Shown: piece by piece, positions 42,921 to 54,940 of the stretch
How the letters are laid out: each line of letters starts with the position of its first letter
Numbering within the stretch: position 1 is the first letter of the stretch
Source of the DNA: Diphasiastrum complanatum
Taxonomy: Eukaryota > Streptophyta > Lycopodiopsida > Lycopodiales > Lycopodiaceae
NCBI GenBank assembly: GCA_029204225.1
Contig: CM055109.1
Coordinates: forward strand, 36,492,991-36,556,990
Reading direction: 5' to 3'
DNA: 64,000 bases
Position numbers and translations under genes: made by a program
Notes under the pieces: generated by a model
The model's database searches: none
Told to the model about the DNA's origin: nothing
Seen by the model: the letters and a program-made list of their open reading frames with translations, nothing else

Positions 42921-43104
42921 TAAGATTTATCATTGCTTGAGTAGTGTTAATGGATGTAATGTTAATTGTTAGTGTTAATGGTTAGTTGTTAGCCGATATT
43001 TCCGCACGGAAAATTGGGCTACTATTGAAGTTTAAGTTTGCAATAATTGAAAAACCCGGCATGTAAAACCCGGTTATCAGAGAAAAATCCGCACAAATTT
43101 GCCG

Positions 43105-43280
43105 TAGAATTGGGTCCCAGCCCACCCCTAAAGTGGCTAGACACAATTTAAAAAAAAAGAAACTGACTTTTGAAAAAACCGTCAAAAATATTGTGGTCAG
43201 TTTTTGTAAAGACCGAGCCAAACATGCCGGTCCACCTAGAATTGGGTCCCAGCTCACCCTAAATGAGGCTAGAGATAAGT
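43105..43280 (+). repeat. Direct repeat, period about 132
   Basis: tagaattgggtcccagcyca and a following aggctag or tggctag word occur at 43105 and 43237. Confidence 0.7.
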
Positions 43281-43709
43281 TTGCAGCCTTAGAAATGGCC
43301 TGTGATAATGCTTTACGGCTTTTTGGCCACTTGTAAAAATAGCCGTGCTAAAATCCTACCAAGTACAGAGTTGGTTATACTAATATATGGTTGCCTAGTG
43401 CATTTTCATGGAAACCGTGTTGTCGTGGGAGCCCTAGTCATGAATGCTAGAAAAGTCAATCCTAGTCAAAGAGCCATCAAAGAAAAATATTTATCAGGTA
43501 AAACCCAAGCTGTGAAGTGTGAGCATTACTGAAAGTTTGCAGAAACTCTAACAGGTAAAATTGGGCAGATTACGGGAAATGGGCAAAGTAGCAAAATCAG
43601 TTGGTAATCCCGAGAAACCAAAAGCCAAAAGCCGGGCTGTGCATACTACAAGAAAAAATCAAATGAAAAGCCAAGGAAAATGGAGGACCACGGGAAATAG
43701 AGGACACCT

Positions 43710-43713
<4 letters not shown>

Positions 43714-43799
<86 letters not shown>
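43714..43799. repeat. GA microsatellite
   Basis: About 43 GA units. Confidence 0.97.
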
Positions 43800-43801
<2 letters not shown>

Positions 43802-44109
43802 TGGCAAGAGTCTTCAACCACCTTTTGGATCATAAATGCAAGAAGGCCTTAGAAGCTAGCAAAGTCTGGTAGATACCTCCTTTAGCTGTTGACAAAAGAG
43901 GCATCTTGGCTAGTTTTGGAAAGGGGCCTTAAATGGCACCAACCCCTACACCCTCAAGGAGGCCACTTGATGTACTTGCCAATGGGGATTGGACAAATGG
44001 AAAGAAGGCTGGAAGGGCATGAAAATTGGCAAAGCCTCATTTTGGGGGGACACTTGGGATTTACTATAAAAGGAGGCCACTCTTTGTGTTAAGATATAGT
44101 TGGGTGAGT

Positions 44110-44260
44110 TAGATGATGATGTGATAGGTTGATGTGATAGTTGGATGATAGTTGGATGATGATGTGATAGTTTGATGTGAGAATGGGATAATGAGATGAT
44201 GTTGATAGTTGCTAAGTTGAGAGTTGAGAGCTTGATGAGTTTGATGTGATAGTTGAATGC
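44110..44260 (+). repeat. Irregular gatgtgatagttg array
   Basis: Short overlapping copies of gatgatgtgatagttggat with variants. Noncoding. Confidence 0.7.
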
Positions 44261-44993
44261 CATGTTGATTGAGAGTTTCATTCCAATTGTTGAGAGTTAG
44301 TTAGAAGTCATGTGAGTTGGAATGCCTTTGGGTTGTTGATTGAATGTTGATAAGTTGAGAATGAAATTTGGTATGCCTACTTTCTTATTGCTCAATACTA
44401 GTGCTTTGTATGGGATGTGAGAAGTTAACTTCACTTTGTGGTCTCGTGGTCTCGCATGCTAGTATCGTCAATTGAGAACGTAGTATGCTAAATTTTGAGA
44501 GGTACTTGTTCAATGTTAATTGCTTGAGAGAGATTTGAGATTACCTACTCCATGGCATGTTTGATTGAAGGTTCGTAGTGTCTACAATTGAATGCATGAG
44601 AGTGAAGTGTAGTATGTTTGAGAGCTATTATTGCTTGTTTGAGGATGCTTGGAAACTAGTGAATTAAAAGTCATGGTGATTAGTTGGGGAGTTTGCTTGA
44701 GAGAGCCTCAAGGTCAAGTGGGAGGTGTTGCAAGATGGGATAGAGAGAGTTTTTATAGATTAGAAATCCATTTGTTGAGGAGCCATGTATGACTACTTGC
44801 TGAGCAACCTTTTGAGTGGAATGCCTTCACTACTACAAGGGTCAACGATGAAGAAATGAGCCACCACTGTCAACATTCATGAGCGATCAATGGATATACC
44901 CTTAACAGTCCTAGAAATTTAGCGGACACATAACCTAATATTGAAGACCAAAGTAGGGGTCTAGAAGTGAGATAACACCAACAATGAATTTGT

Positions 44994-46012
44994 ATGATGG
45001 GGGAAGAGGGTCAGTTCCACCCTGCGCGCAGTGACATCTGTCAGCTAAGGCAGAGAGGACCTCCATGCTACTATTTTTTCACCCCAGAACTCTACCAGTA
45101 TCTATGCCCTGGGGACACTCTACGTAGAACACAACATTGTCGGCAGTACAGTTACTTCGAAGCATATGTACTCACAGAAGACAGATTTTGGCATCTGACA
45201 AAAGCCACCTCTGTCACGCACGCATATATAGCCCACCCCCTTCTACTTAGAGTACCAGCGACACGGTCACCTGGATCAGACAGTAGTACCAATCGAGACC
45301 AGGGATATGACTTAGGAGAAGATCCTAGGTACACAGTGGACCTATGTGATTGCACTGCCACGAGTTCACCATTAGAGATGAGAACAATTTAGAGGTTCGA
45401 AAGAAGAAATCAGGTCTAGCAGGTCTAAGACACCACCAAAACCTCTAGGTACTCATATTGCTAAAGGTCCGGAATATTTTCAATAATTAGGGTCCTTGAA
45501 CTTCGTGTATGGTCTAAACACCACAATGGCAGGGATGCGTCCCAATCTCCCTCTAGGACCTAACATGCCATACATCGGTACTTCGCATCTAATCATCACT
45601 ATCTTGCTAGGGCTGAAGATACACCACCACCAGAGAATTATATCCATGCTCAGGATAGAGCGGTTGGATGAAATCCTTAGAGCGCCAGAGACCTGCATCC
45701 TACCCATAGTGGATCTTGCAAGGACGCGAGATGTCATAGTTTTAGTACTGTTCTAGGAGAATCAGTTTTGATAGTAGTGTGAGAGGATGACTATAGTATT
45801 GTGCCAAGACCAAGCTTACTGAAGCTGAACTTACCCTCTTTCTACCATACTTCTGGAAGCCTGGAAAACTTCCATTGGCTGGAAGAGCACGGAGCGATCA
45901 AACGAGCCACCAGGGTTGGAAGCGGCTATCCTCGGTCCCTACCGTAAGGGCATTGTGGGCCCTTCCCCTTTTAGGGCTTTATGACGGAACCAACCCCTCG
46001 TCCGAAAAAATC
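44994..46012 (+). other. Probable LTR sequence of element F
   Basis: A 132-codon frame (44994-45392) and others occur without recognisable motif. The segment ends in ccctaaca next to a primer-like site, so part of it is likely the 5' LTR of F. Its left end was not found. Confidence 0.4.
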
Positions 46013-46390
46013 CCTAACATTGGTGCGTCTGCCGGGAGGAACATTATATTGCTTGGAAGAGTAATTATCCATGTCGTTGGTCTACAAAGCATATGTTTTA
46101 GGAACGGGTTGTCAGTCAAGTGAGCAACTTTGACCCGCCAGACGCCTAACATTGGTGCGTCTGTCGGGAGGAACATTATATTGCTTGGAAGAGTAATTAT
46201 CCATGTCGATTGGTTTACAAAGCATACGTTTTAGAAATGGGTTGTCAGTCAAGTGAGCAACTCTAAACCACCAGACCCCTAACATTGGTTCATCTGCCGG
46301 GAGTTACCTGATAAGAGATATTGCTTGAAGGGTAGTCATACTACCAATGGCCTACAAATTTCATACGTCTCAGATTGCATATGTTGTGAA
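46013..46390 (+). repeat. Three-fold repeat of the primer-site region
   Basis: Units start cctaacattggt at 46013, 46145 and 46278 (periods 132 and 133). Each has ttggtgcgtctgccggga or a close variant, then ttgcttgraagrgtarttat and acaaagcata or a relative. The gcgtctgccggga word after an ...aaca end looks like a primer-binding site, so it may occur three times. The third unit is the most diverged. Confidence 0.8.
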
Positions 46391-47214
46391 CAATTCTACT
46401 GTTTAGACCGTCAGCCGCAAGATAGCACGGTTGTGCAAGCTGCTAGTGCACACGTTGTTTTCAGAAAACCAATATCAAGTATCACAGGCTGAAGTGGTTA
46501 GCATCACACAAATAATGTGTGCTGATCCCACACCTAGAACAGACGTTTTAGGGCCTTGCCGCACATGAGTTCGCAATCCACCCCTAGCTGCACATGATCC
46601 AACTTCACCAAGGACATCCTGCTTCCAATACTTGAAAAGAATCTAGGGAGTGCATATAGTTTTCACCAGCAGGGAGTTTAGACAGTGATACCAAGTACTA
46701 CTAGAAACCTTTCATAGAGTGACGGTACATATTAGACAATGGGGTTCCTCGTGAAACTTAGGGTAAAGGTGAAAACCAGAGCCCTAAGTCGAAAATCAGT
46801 ACCCTATGACCCACCAACCCTAGCATCCCACAGAGACGGCACATGGTACAAAGAACCAAGAAAAATTGTACATGGGTACGGTTGGATTAGGATTGAGCAG
46901 AAAAATGGCCAAGTAGAGTTAGTTAGGTCATATGCAGTATTAGTGGACAAAGGGTGGATGACCATGGGGTAACTTGGGAAAATCACCAAACGCATGTGCA
47001 ACGAGTTAATTGCTATCTGGAAGTGAGAAGAACATTGCACAGAAGTCATTAGTGTCACCCTAGACAAGACATCATAGGTATACCAAGGAAACCTAGGTCT
47101 CAGAGAACACCGCACGGAGAGATTTCAAATCCTCAGAGAGAGCGTTTAGGGCTTAGGAGAAGTAGTCGTGGGTCTCTTACCCCACTAGCCAATGATGAGT
47201 CTCACGAACCTGTA
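46391..47214 (+). other. Leader or gag N-terminus of element F
   Basis: A 77-codon frame at 46739 (KEPRKIVHGYGWIRIEQKNG) shows no known domain. It may be part of the gag N-terminus broken by shifts. Confidence 0.4.
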
Positions 47215-49061
47215 ATGGGTGATACGTTAGAAGTCATAGAAGAACTACCGGAACTTGAGCCAACCGACGCTACAGAACCATCGTTAGTGAACGTAACACC
47301 TGTTGCTATAGAACGTGTTGCCAACAGAATGGCAAGACGGTTGACTGAACCAATCGTAGTACCCCCGGAGACAGGAGGACTACCCAAACTTAGTGGATCC
47401 ACTCCTGAGTTTCATGGAATACTGTATGAAAGTGCCGAAGAGCATATTGATGCCCTTTAAACCACCTGCTTTACCAGTGCCATCACAAACCCACATCATG
47501 AAATGATGTTTTTCGCCGCCAGTTTATCTAGAACGGCTAGGCACTTGTATCATAGTCTGCAAAGAGGCTCCATTCACACCATTGAGGAGTTCCATAGACT
47601 GTTTTTAATTGAGTATGCCCCCCACCGAATGGTTGATGGCCTACTGCTCACACTGACTTCCCTACAACAAGGAAGTAACGAAACCATCCGACAATATTGG
47701 CATCGTTTGACAGAGTTGTCATGCCAAGTGGGACCCACTGTGTTACTACCACCCCTATTACTACTGACCTTCTTTCTGCGAGGGCTCAAGAATGACATAC
47801 AAATGATTGTATGTCAGAGTAACCCCCAGACGTTGGCTGAGGCAGTAGAGAAGGCAATCGTGGTAGAGCACGCACAGATTGCGGTCGCCCACGCATCCCA
47901 CCTATCTCAAGCAGTGAACAGCTTGAACCTAAGCCCAGAAACGGGAGAGGAGGCCCAATCGCAGCTATAGGAGCACACCCCATAGTGGAACCCCGTCCCA
48001 TACATACTATTGAACTTCGACAAGGCAGGAACGTGCAAACACAAGATGCACGAAGGCTCCAGACACAGATGCCCGATAGTGGCTATGAGAGCATAGGCTC
48101 TAACGCAGAACTAGGCGATATGCAAGCCATGCTAAAGGGGTACATGGACGTGATGAGTGAGAATATGCAGACCTTAGCAGCAGATGTAAATGTTCTCAAA
48201 CGCCACCAAAATTTGTTGGGTCAGAGACACCCCATAGACGGACCGAATCCCTTAGTGTGTAGACACTGTAGAGGGAATCATTTAAATCGAAATTGTCCCA
48301 ACCAAGTGTGCGGGTACTGCAAGCGGCCTGGACACTTGGAGGATAGATGCTGGGTACGTAGAGACGCATTAAACAATGGGAATAGGATGCTTGGGCCAGT
48401 GAACCATAGACCCCAGAAGGACAGAATGGCGAGGCCATCAAGGCCACCTCAATACATACAACGCGGACTCAGGATTAGCCAGGAGGATAAAGGGAAGGCG
48501 CGTGTAGAAGATGACCGGCCACCCATGAACTTCATCGTCGTGGAGACGCTAGAGGAACCCACGAGCAGGAAAGAGGTTTTAGTAGTGACCCGGAGTAACC
48601 TCCAGACGGAGCTACCTCCCAGGAAACCCAAGCCTACACCAAAACCACCACCGGAGGTAGATAACCCAGTGGTCATTGAGAAGCCAGTATTTGAACCTAC
48701 ACCCATCTACGAGGATCCACTGCCCAAAGAGCAAGGTGAGGTTAGCGTCTTGGAAGGGCGTAGACATCCCAGATTTCTAGGACCAAGAAAAGAAAAAACC
48801 GGCCTAGAAACTAAGAGAACCATGACCCGAACGCACAGGTTTAGGAAGGATATAGACCTAAATCTGAAGAGAGGGAATATTGACCTAGGTCAAGCCCTAG
48901 AGAATCTAAAATTGGAAATAGGGCTCTGGCAACTAGTACAGTTGTCACCCACTATTAAATGCACGGTCAAACGACTGATGAGACCACCCACGACCAGAAC
49001 ATTGGAGCCACCTACAATAGGAAAAGTAGATGCAGATTTGTTAGATCGCTACTGCCCATAG
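47215..49061 (+). pseudogene. Gag of element F with zinc knuckles
   Basis: The frame from 47215 reads MARRLTEPIVVP and PEFHGILYESAEEHIDAL, a TAA at 47458, then AITNPHHEMMFFAASLSRTA, RHLYHSLQRGSIHTIEEFHR and SNETIRQYWHRLTELSCQVG, the capsid domain. A shift near 47960 leads to the second frame with a Met-rich helix (YMDVMSENMQTLAADVNVLK), two knuckles CRHCRGNHLNRNC and CGYCKRPGHLEDRC, and a Pro-rich linker. The first knuckle has one residue fewer than the usual CX2CX4HX4C. The frame meets TAG at 49059 just before protease. Confidence 0.85.
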
Positions 49062-49690
49062 GTAGACGTACTCATAGATGGCCTAGTCATTTCAGGGGCC
49101 ATAGTTGATGCAGGGTCGACAGTTAACATCATAAGTCTAGAACTTTCAAACCGCCTTGGTTTTACTCTAGAACCCGCTATCTTGACAGCCTTGAAGCTAG
49201 CCAACAACTTTGTGATCAAACCAGAGGGCGAGCTTAAGAGTGTACCCATTACCGTGGCTAACAAGACCATTCAAGTGGAATTTTACATCATGAGGATGTA
49301 CGCCGGGAACCGGGGGTACTCTATACTGCTAGGACGGCCATGGCTCAGGCTTAGCAACTGCACAGTCAACATCCCCACATGAGTACTGATTTTTGGAAGG
49401 GGTAGAGAACGTATCATAGTCAACGGCTATCTTGAGGTGCCTCAGTCAGAGAGAGCACCCATACCTTTGTCTGAATGGGAGGAGGTCACGAGTAGTGAGG
49501 ATGATGGTGAGTCCACTACTAGTGAAGATGAACCAGACCTGAGATCAATACTAGACATAGAGTGGAACACTCCAGAAGAGCAGCCTCCCAAAGTTCAGGA
49601 TGTCGATATCTGTTTGATAAACCTAGAAACCCTAGAAGAGTCCAAGAACATCAAAATAGGTGCTTCCCTAGGCATTGGAGAAAAAGCATA
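49062..49690 (+). pseudogene. Protease of element F
   Basis: In the gag frame it reads DVLIDGLVISGAIVDAGSTV (active site DAG, a variant of DSG/DTG), KLANNFVIKPEGELKSVPIT and YSILLGRPWLR, the second conserved motif. A TGA follows at 49381 and the acidic linker SEDDGESTTSEDEPDL leads to RT. A TAA closes the segment at 49689. Confidence 0.8.
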
Positions 49691-50990
49691 ATACGAACGG
49701 CTGTGTAGAAAGTACCAACATATTTTTGCCTAGGACTACTCAGATTTGAAGGGGATTCCACCCGATCTAATGACTCATACAATACCACTGAAGGAGGGAG
49801 CCAAACCTATACGACAAAAACAACGCCGGCTACCCTACCACCTAAAGGAAAGAGTATACACTGAACTCGAGAGACTTCGAAATGCTGGACTGATATTTCC
49901 GGTAGAGAACACCGAGTGGTGCTCCCCAATAGTACTTCGCACCAAGAAGAACTCTACACGCATTCGCGTGTGTGTGGATTATTAGAGGCTGAACAAACAA
50001 ACTAAGAAGGACTACTACCCATTACCGTTCATAGACCAAGTCCTAGAAGAAATGGCGGGAAGAGACCAGTACTCTTTCATGGACTGTTTTGTAGGCTATA
50101 ATCAGATAGCCATAGCAGAAGAGGATAAATTGAAGACCACCTTCACAACCACGTTCGGGGCTTTCGCTTACCGCGTCATGCCCTTTGGGTTGACTAATGC
50201 CCCTGGAACCTATCTGAGGTTTATGAACAAGCACTTCGAGGATATCTTAGACGAAAACCTCAAATTTTTTATAGATGACCTATGTGGGGCAACCACTATC
50301 ACAGAACATCTCACCATGCTAGAGAAGTGTTTTCAGAAGTGCGCAGCAACCTGTATAGCTTTGAATGCTAACAAGTGCCTATTCGGAGTTCCTTACGGGG
50401 TACTATTAGGACATGTCATTAGCAAGTACGGCATGGCAACTAATCCAGAAAAAATAGCTATGCTCCTAGCCATGATGGCACCAACTACGGTGTCCCAACT
50501 TCAGACCTTCTTAGGCTCGAGCAGTTATTACAAAAGATATGTCATGGCCTATGCCACGCGTACTATGTACGACAAGGAGTTCTTCGTTTTCACAAGCACC
50601 ACGGACACATGCATAAACTGTTGCCTGGCCCAGATTTGGGACAAAAAATATCACCCTATTATTTTTATAGGGAGAAAACTGAACAAAGCCGAACTTAATT
50701 ATAGTAAGGCTGAGAAAATTTGTTTGGGGATAGCTTACGCTGCCGCCAAACTAAGGCATTACCTATTGCATCGAAAAGTGACTTTCTTTACCAAGAGTAT
50801 AGCAGTCACCTTGATGATGAATAAACTAGAACCTCCTGAGCGCTTAATGAAGTGGATAATCTCCCTTCAGGAGTTTGACTACACCCTCCAAAGCAAGCCA
50901 CCTAAACTGCAGGGCTTAAACGATTGTATTTGCGAGTTGGGAGGGGTTATTGAAACAGACGATGAGTGGGAGACTGATCACTTAAGATAA
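49691..50990 (+). pseudogene. RT and degenerate RNase H of element F
   Basis: It reads DLMTHTIPLKEGAKPIRQKQ, SPIVLRTKKNSTRIRVCVDY, then TAG at 49984, RLNKQTKKDYYPLPFIDQVL, MDCFVGYNQIAIAEEDKLKT, VMPFGLTNAPGTYLRFMNKH and the active box FFIDDLCGAT (F-I-D-D for Y-V-D-D). The native RNase H follows: TSTTDTCINCCLAQIW with Asp, KAEKICLGIAYAAAKLRHYL with Glu, but FFTKSIAVTL has Lys where the third Asp is expected, so it is likely dead. TAA closes at 50988. Confidence 0.85.
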
Positions 50991-52260
50991 CTTTTGAGGG
51001 TAGACGTTGACACAATTCCTGAGTGGTATACAGCTTTAGCAACCTACCTATCCACACTAGAGACACCCAGCAGTATGACAACTCTAGAAAAACGAAAGCT
51101 ACGTCTACAAGCCCTAAAGTTCGCCTTAATGGGGGGCACATTGTACAGACGAGGGGTAGAAGGGTTGTATCGAAGATGCGTCACTCTTGAAGAAGCCAAA
51201 TCTATACTAGAGGAGTGTCGCGATTCTGTCTGTGGGGGCCACTTTGCTAGCCAACTCACAGGGCAAAAAATTCTGAGGGCGGGTTATTGGTGGCCGACAC
51301 TATTCCAAGATGCCCATTTACATGCCCGGAATTGCGACACCTGTCAACGAGTTGACAAGACGGATAACAGGGTGTGATCATTAGTTCCAATACATGCATG
51401 TCTCCCCTTTGAAAAATGGGGCATGGCTTTCGTTGGCCCAATACACCCAGCTTCATCTAGCCGAAGACATTATATCATAGTGGCCACTGACTATTTACAA
51501 AGTGGGCCGAGGCACGGGCTGTGGCCAAAGACAATGCAAAAGAAACCACTTGGTTCTTACTAGAACAGGTGATAGGCCGGTTCGGTACACCCAGAGAACT
51601 AATCTCTGACAGGGGTACCCATTTTCTAAAAAAGACTATCAAAGCCTTGACCGATCAACTGACAATCAAGCACCAGAAAAGCACACCCTACCACCCGCAG
51701 GCCAATAGCACGAACAAACAACTAGTAGGGATCCTAAGGAAAACCGTATCAGACCGACAAAGGGATTGGGACAAAAAAACTGTACTCGGCATTGTGGGCA
51801 TATAATGCCACCTATACGACCAGTACCAATTGGCCACACACCCTTTTTTCTAGTGTATGGCCAAGAATGTGTACTACCAATAGAAAGAGAACTCCCATCC
51901 TTGCGGTTTGCCATGAAGCACGACCTAGGCGAGAAAGAATCAATACATCACCGACTGGACACTTTACAAGACCTGGATGAGCACCAGATAGCTGCCCTAA
52001 ATCACCAAGAAACCCACAAAAGACGCATGAAGGAGATTCATGATAGGAACATGCGCGATTACCAGTTCAAGCAGGGGCAGTTAGTGTTGTTCTACGATGC
52101 TAGACACGAGCTGATGCCTCAAAAGTTGGGGCCACGCTGGAACGGTCCGTATGTAATAGTGAAATTGTATGAAAATAACACGGTTAAGCAGACAGAGTTA
52201 AACGGTAAAATTTTTAAGAACCGAACCAACATAAACAAGATAAAAGCTTACCGTAGTTAA
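50991..52260 (+). pseudogene. Integrase of element F
   Basis: The zinc region reads DSVCGGHFASQLTGQKILRA and HARNCDTCQRV. After TGA 51375 the core opens with WGMAFVGPIHP, where Ala replaces the first catalytic Asp, then in a shifted frame RELISDRGTHFL (second Asp) and TPYHPQANSTNKQLVGILRK, in which the catalytic Glu expected before STNK is not present. Two more shifts near 51500 and 51790 lead to TPFFLVYGQECVLPIE, NMRDYQFKQGQLVLFYD and the C-terminal GPRWNGPYVIVKLYEN, ending TAA 52258. Catalysis is lost. Confidence 0.85.
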
Positions 52261-52481
52261 AGAGAAGTCGAAGTCACCTGTACAGTATGTAACACCTTTT
52301 CTTGTTCACCTTTTTCAGATATCGGAGTGAACGGCCGAGAGGCATCACGGAGTCTGTGAACACTCAAAGAATCAAAAGTAGCCCTAGTGACCCTATACAT
52401 ATACGCCGAACGGAAGGGTGCGCAAAATCCATACAAAAATTCATAAAATCGAGAAAAATACAAAAAGATTATTGTTGTGAT

Positions 52482-52790
52482 ATGGAACTCACCCAAGAAC
52501 TTGGGACATATACGTTGAAGGTAGACGGAGCCTATAGACATTCGAATAGAGAAGGTGCCATAAGAGCAGTATTGCAAAATCTCAATGGGACTGAACTAGC
52601 TAGTATAGGAGTCCTATTAGGGAAAGGATTCACGAACAACACTGCCGAATACAAAGCCCTTCTAATCGGTCTACAAATGACCATGCGAGTTACGCAAACT
52701 ATAGGCAACCTCCGAATTATGGGAGATTCACAACTCCTAATCCGAGGTATGACCGGCATATACCGACTCTCCAGACTGCTTGCAAGGGAG
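52482..52790 (+). pseudogene. Second (archaeal-type) RNase H of element F
   Basis: From ATG 52482 the frame reads TYTLKVDGAYRHSNREGAIR, VLQNLNGTELASIGVLLGKG, TNNTAEYKALLIGLQMTM and LRIMGDSQLLIRGMTGIY. Asp (VDG), Glu (AEYKAL) and Asp (GDSQ) are the expected catalytic set and all are present, unlike in the native RNase H of the same element. It lies about 220 bp after the integrase stop. After about 52790 the match ends and another element begins, so the last catalytic part is missing. Such domains in Tat elements are thought to have been captured from plant host RNase H genes. Confidence 0.8.
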
Positions 52791-53346
52791 CATGTACGGG
52801 TTGGCCCATTGGATCCATTGGTGCTAGTTCCGATTCTGCCTCTTGTTGCACAGTTGCTAATCTGGGAAGGTGTGGTGCTTGATTTGCTATCCTTCATGCT
52901 ATTGATCGTCCCGATCTCATATTCATCTGATGGTGGGTTCCAAAGTGATTGGATCTTGCTTACACAATAGGATGCAGTCTGGATCTCTAAGGATCTGATC
53001 AATCTGATCGGCCGGAAGTGAATTTTAGGCCCTTTACGGTGGTTTTTCCTTGATAACTTTTTACTCCTTGCACTGATTGACCTGAGATTTTGACAGTAGC
53101 TAGATCTGATGTAGATCTTTCCACTGATCTAGTCTGCAAGGATTCTCTTGTGTGAGGGTTGACTGTGCGAGGGTTCTTTAGCTGTTTTTGCAGATAATAA
53201 ACTTGATATCTTTCAGATCTCTGGAAAGTAACTCTCGCAAGGCTCACAGTAGTTGGATCTGGGTCAAATCTCACTATAGATTTCTCTGCGAGAGTTAACT
53301 CTCGCAAGAAGTCAAAATGCAGCTAAACTAGTAAGTGGAAAACTAT
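52791..53346 (-). other. Leader of element G
   Basis: Noncoding sequence between the end of F and the minus-strand primer site. It repeats the word ctctcgcaag or cttgcgagag. Its left end at F is not sharp. Confidence 0.45.
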
Positions 53347-53363
53347 GCCCGGCAACGGCGCCA
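53347..53363 (-). other. Primer-binding site, element G
   Basis: The minus strand reads tggcgccgttgccgggc, the form found in Athila and Tat elements, one base from the LTR. Confidence 0.8.
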
Positions 53364-53364
53364 C

Positions 53365-54130
53365 TGTAGGGTCGAAGATCTTGCGTAGTATAGCCCTCTC
53401 GTCTGTCAACAAGGGTTAGATCACTGGATAGGTACCTAACTATGCATAGATGCTATTTTTTGTTAGTTTCCTACTTTCTCCCTTAACTCTACTCACCACT
53501 AACACTACTCTCCCTTAACTCTACTCCTCTACACTAACATTCATCATGATTGTAGGTGAAAGGAAGGGGATGATTAGAAAAGATGGAGGGAAAAGAAGAT
53601 AGAAGAGAGAGATAGAGGGAGGGTGGAGGTTAGCTCAAATGCACATTATACTTGCTAAAGGAGAAACATAAACTATTGAAACCAAAAAGCATGAACTTGA
53701 AAGCAATTGAAAACAACAAGAGCAATAACAACAATTGAATTGCAAATGCGGATGCTTCTCTTTCAAAATTGGTAAAGTTTCCTCCTTCTCATTAAGCATG
53801 AAAATAGTGTACAAATGGTGCCTTTTTATAAAATGGGGAAGGCCCTTGCCCCTCAATCCTATTGGCTAATATTCACAATGATCCTATCCATTCATCTTGG
53901 ACCCAACTTAATCCAAGGGTCCACAAAAAGTACATTGGTAATCACAAGATTCATGTGAGTCCCAATTTGGACCCAACTCTAAAAAGTAATCTCTAAGTTT
54001 AAAAATGACTTTGGGCCTCTAGTTTTATTTTAATTCCAAGGCCCAAGTCAAGTTTATTTTATTTACAACTTTACTTGCGTGCTCATTGGGCCATGGGCTT
54101 ACGCGCGCAGGATGTCATGCCCTCGCAACA
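53365..54130 (-). repeat. LTR of a Tat/Athila-like element G
   Basis: On the + strand it starts tgtagggtcg and probably ends ccctcgcaaca, TG...CA, 766 bp. The right end is chosen by the TG...CA rule only. No internal genes or second LTR of G were found, so G survives as one LTR and leader. Confidence 0.6.
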
Positions 54131-54940
54131 CATTTTATTGGATGATTTTATTTATTTACATTTTGTTGGGAATACCCTCAACAGTTTGTTGGTGATGTTC
54201 TGCTTTCAAAAGATTGTAGAAGTTGATGCTGGTCCAGTCTCTGATCATTTTCCTCAAGCTGCTGTGACCCCTCCTCCTCACAGGGAAATTTGGCAGCCAT
54301 TATGAGAACTCTGTGAACACTGCATGTGATATAGTTCAAAAGGCATTTGACTAAAAACAGGTTGTGTGCTCTCTTCAATGTGTGTGTTCATGAAAGTTTC
54401 CCATTTCAATTGGATGAGAACTATGGGAATAATCAGGTAGTGAGAGTTTCAGCAATCATCTGTCACTTCGTACAATTGTCAGCGTTCTGAGGAGTGTTAT
54501 TTTTTGTATCAAGAAGGGCTTTGTAGCATTTTGTCCACACAATCATATTGACCAGTGTTGAAACAAACCAAGCTGCAAGCTAAGCACATTATTTCTATCA
54601 CGAGGAAGAGCACAAATAGTCATTGCTTGCAGAATCGAGCCAACACCATTGGGTATACGCCAACTACTTGAAGATTCATACAACTTCAAACTATTTGATT
54701 GCGCACATTTTTGTGAGAAGGCACCACTAACCTCCTACATATCTTGTCACCTGTGGATAAGTGACCCATGAAGGCATTCTTCCCTCAGGTAGCGGCCCAA
54801 ACATGCCTTCCAATCAGTACGGTGCCTGCCTAGCAACACGCCCACTCTTTCTCTCAACAATTTGGCAGTGTTGCTATGAAAAAAGGGAAAAATTATGCTT
54901 GGTCAAGGCCAAATCTATGTATATAGGATGATTACACATG
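54131..54940. other. No gene seen
   Basis: A short open stretch (IVEVDAGPVSDHFPQAAVTP, 54210-54270) is not recognised. The rest is AT-rich noncoding sequence. Confidence 0.4.

Larger units (their letters stand above)
46013..52790 (+). mobile_element. Tat-like Ty3/gypsy retrotransposon F
   Basis: The order is repeated primer site, leader, gag with two zinc knuckles, protease, RT, degenerate RNase H, integrase, then a second RNase H of archaeal type. A second RNase H is known from the Tat group of plant Ty3/gypsy elements. No chromodomain is present. From 47985 to 51377 the frame is constant and interrupted only by stops, several of which fit single transitions of Gln or Trp codons. The 3' LTR was not found and the element meets the leader of element G at about 52790. 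Confidence 0.85.

Noticed and set aside
44994-45392. 132-codon frame (MMGEEGQFHPARSD...)
   Set aside because: No recognisable domain, and it lies in probable LTR sequence of element F; kept only as part of that region.
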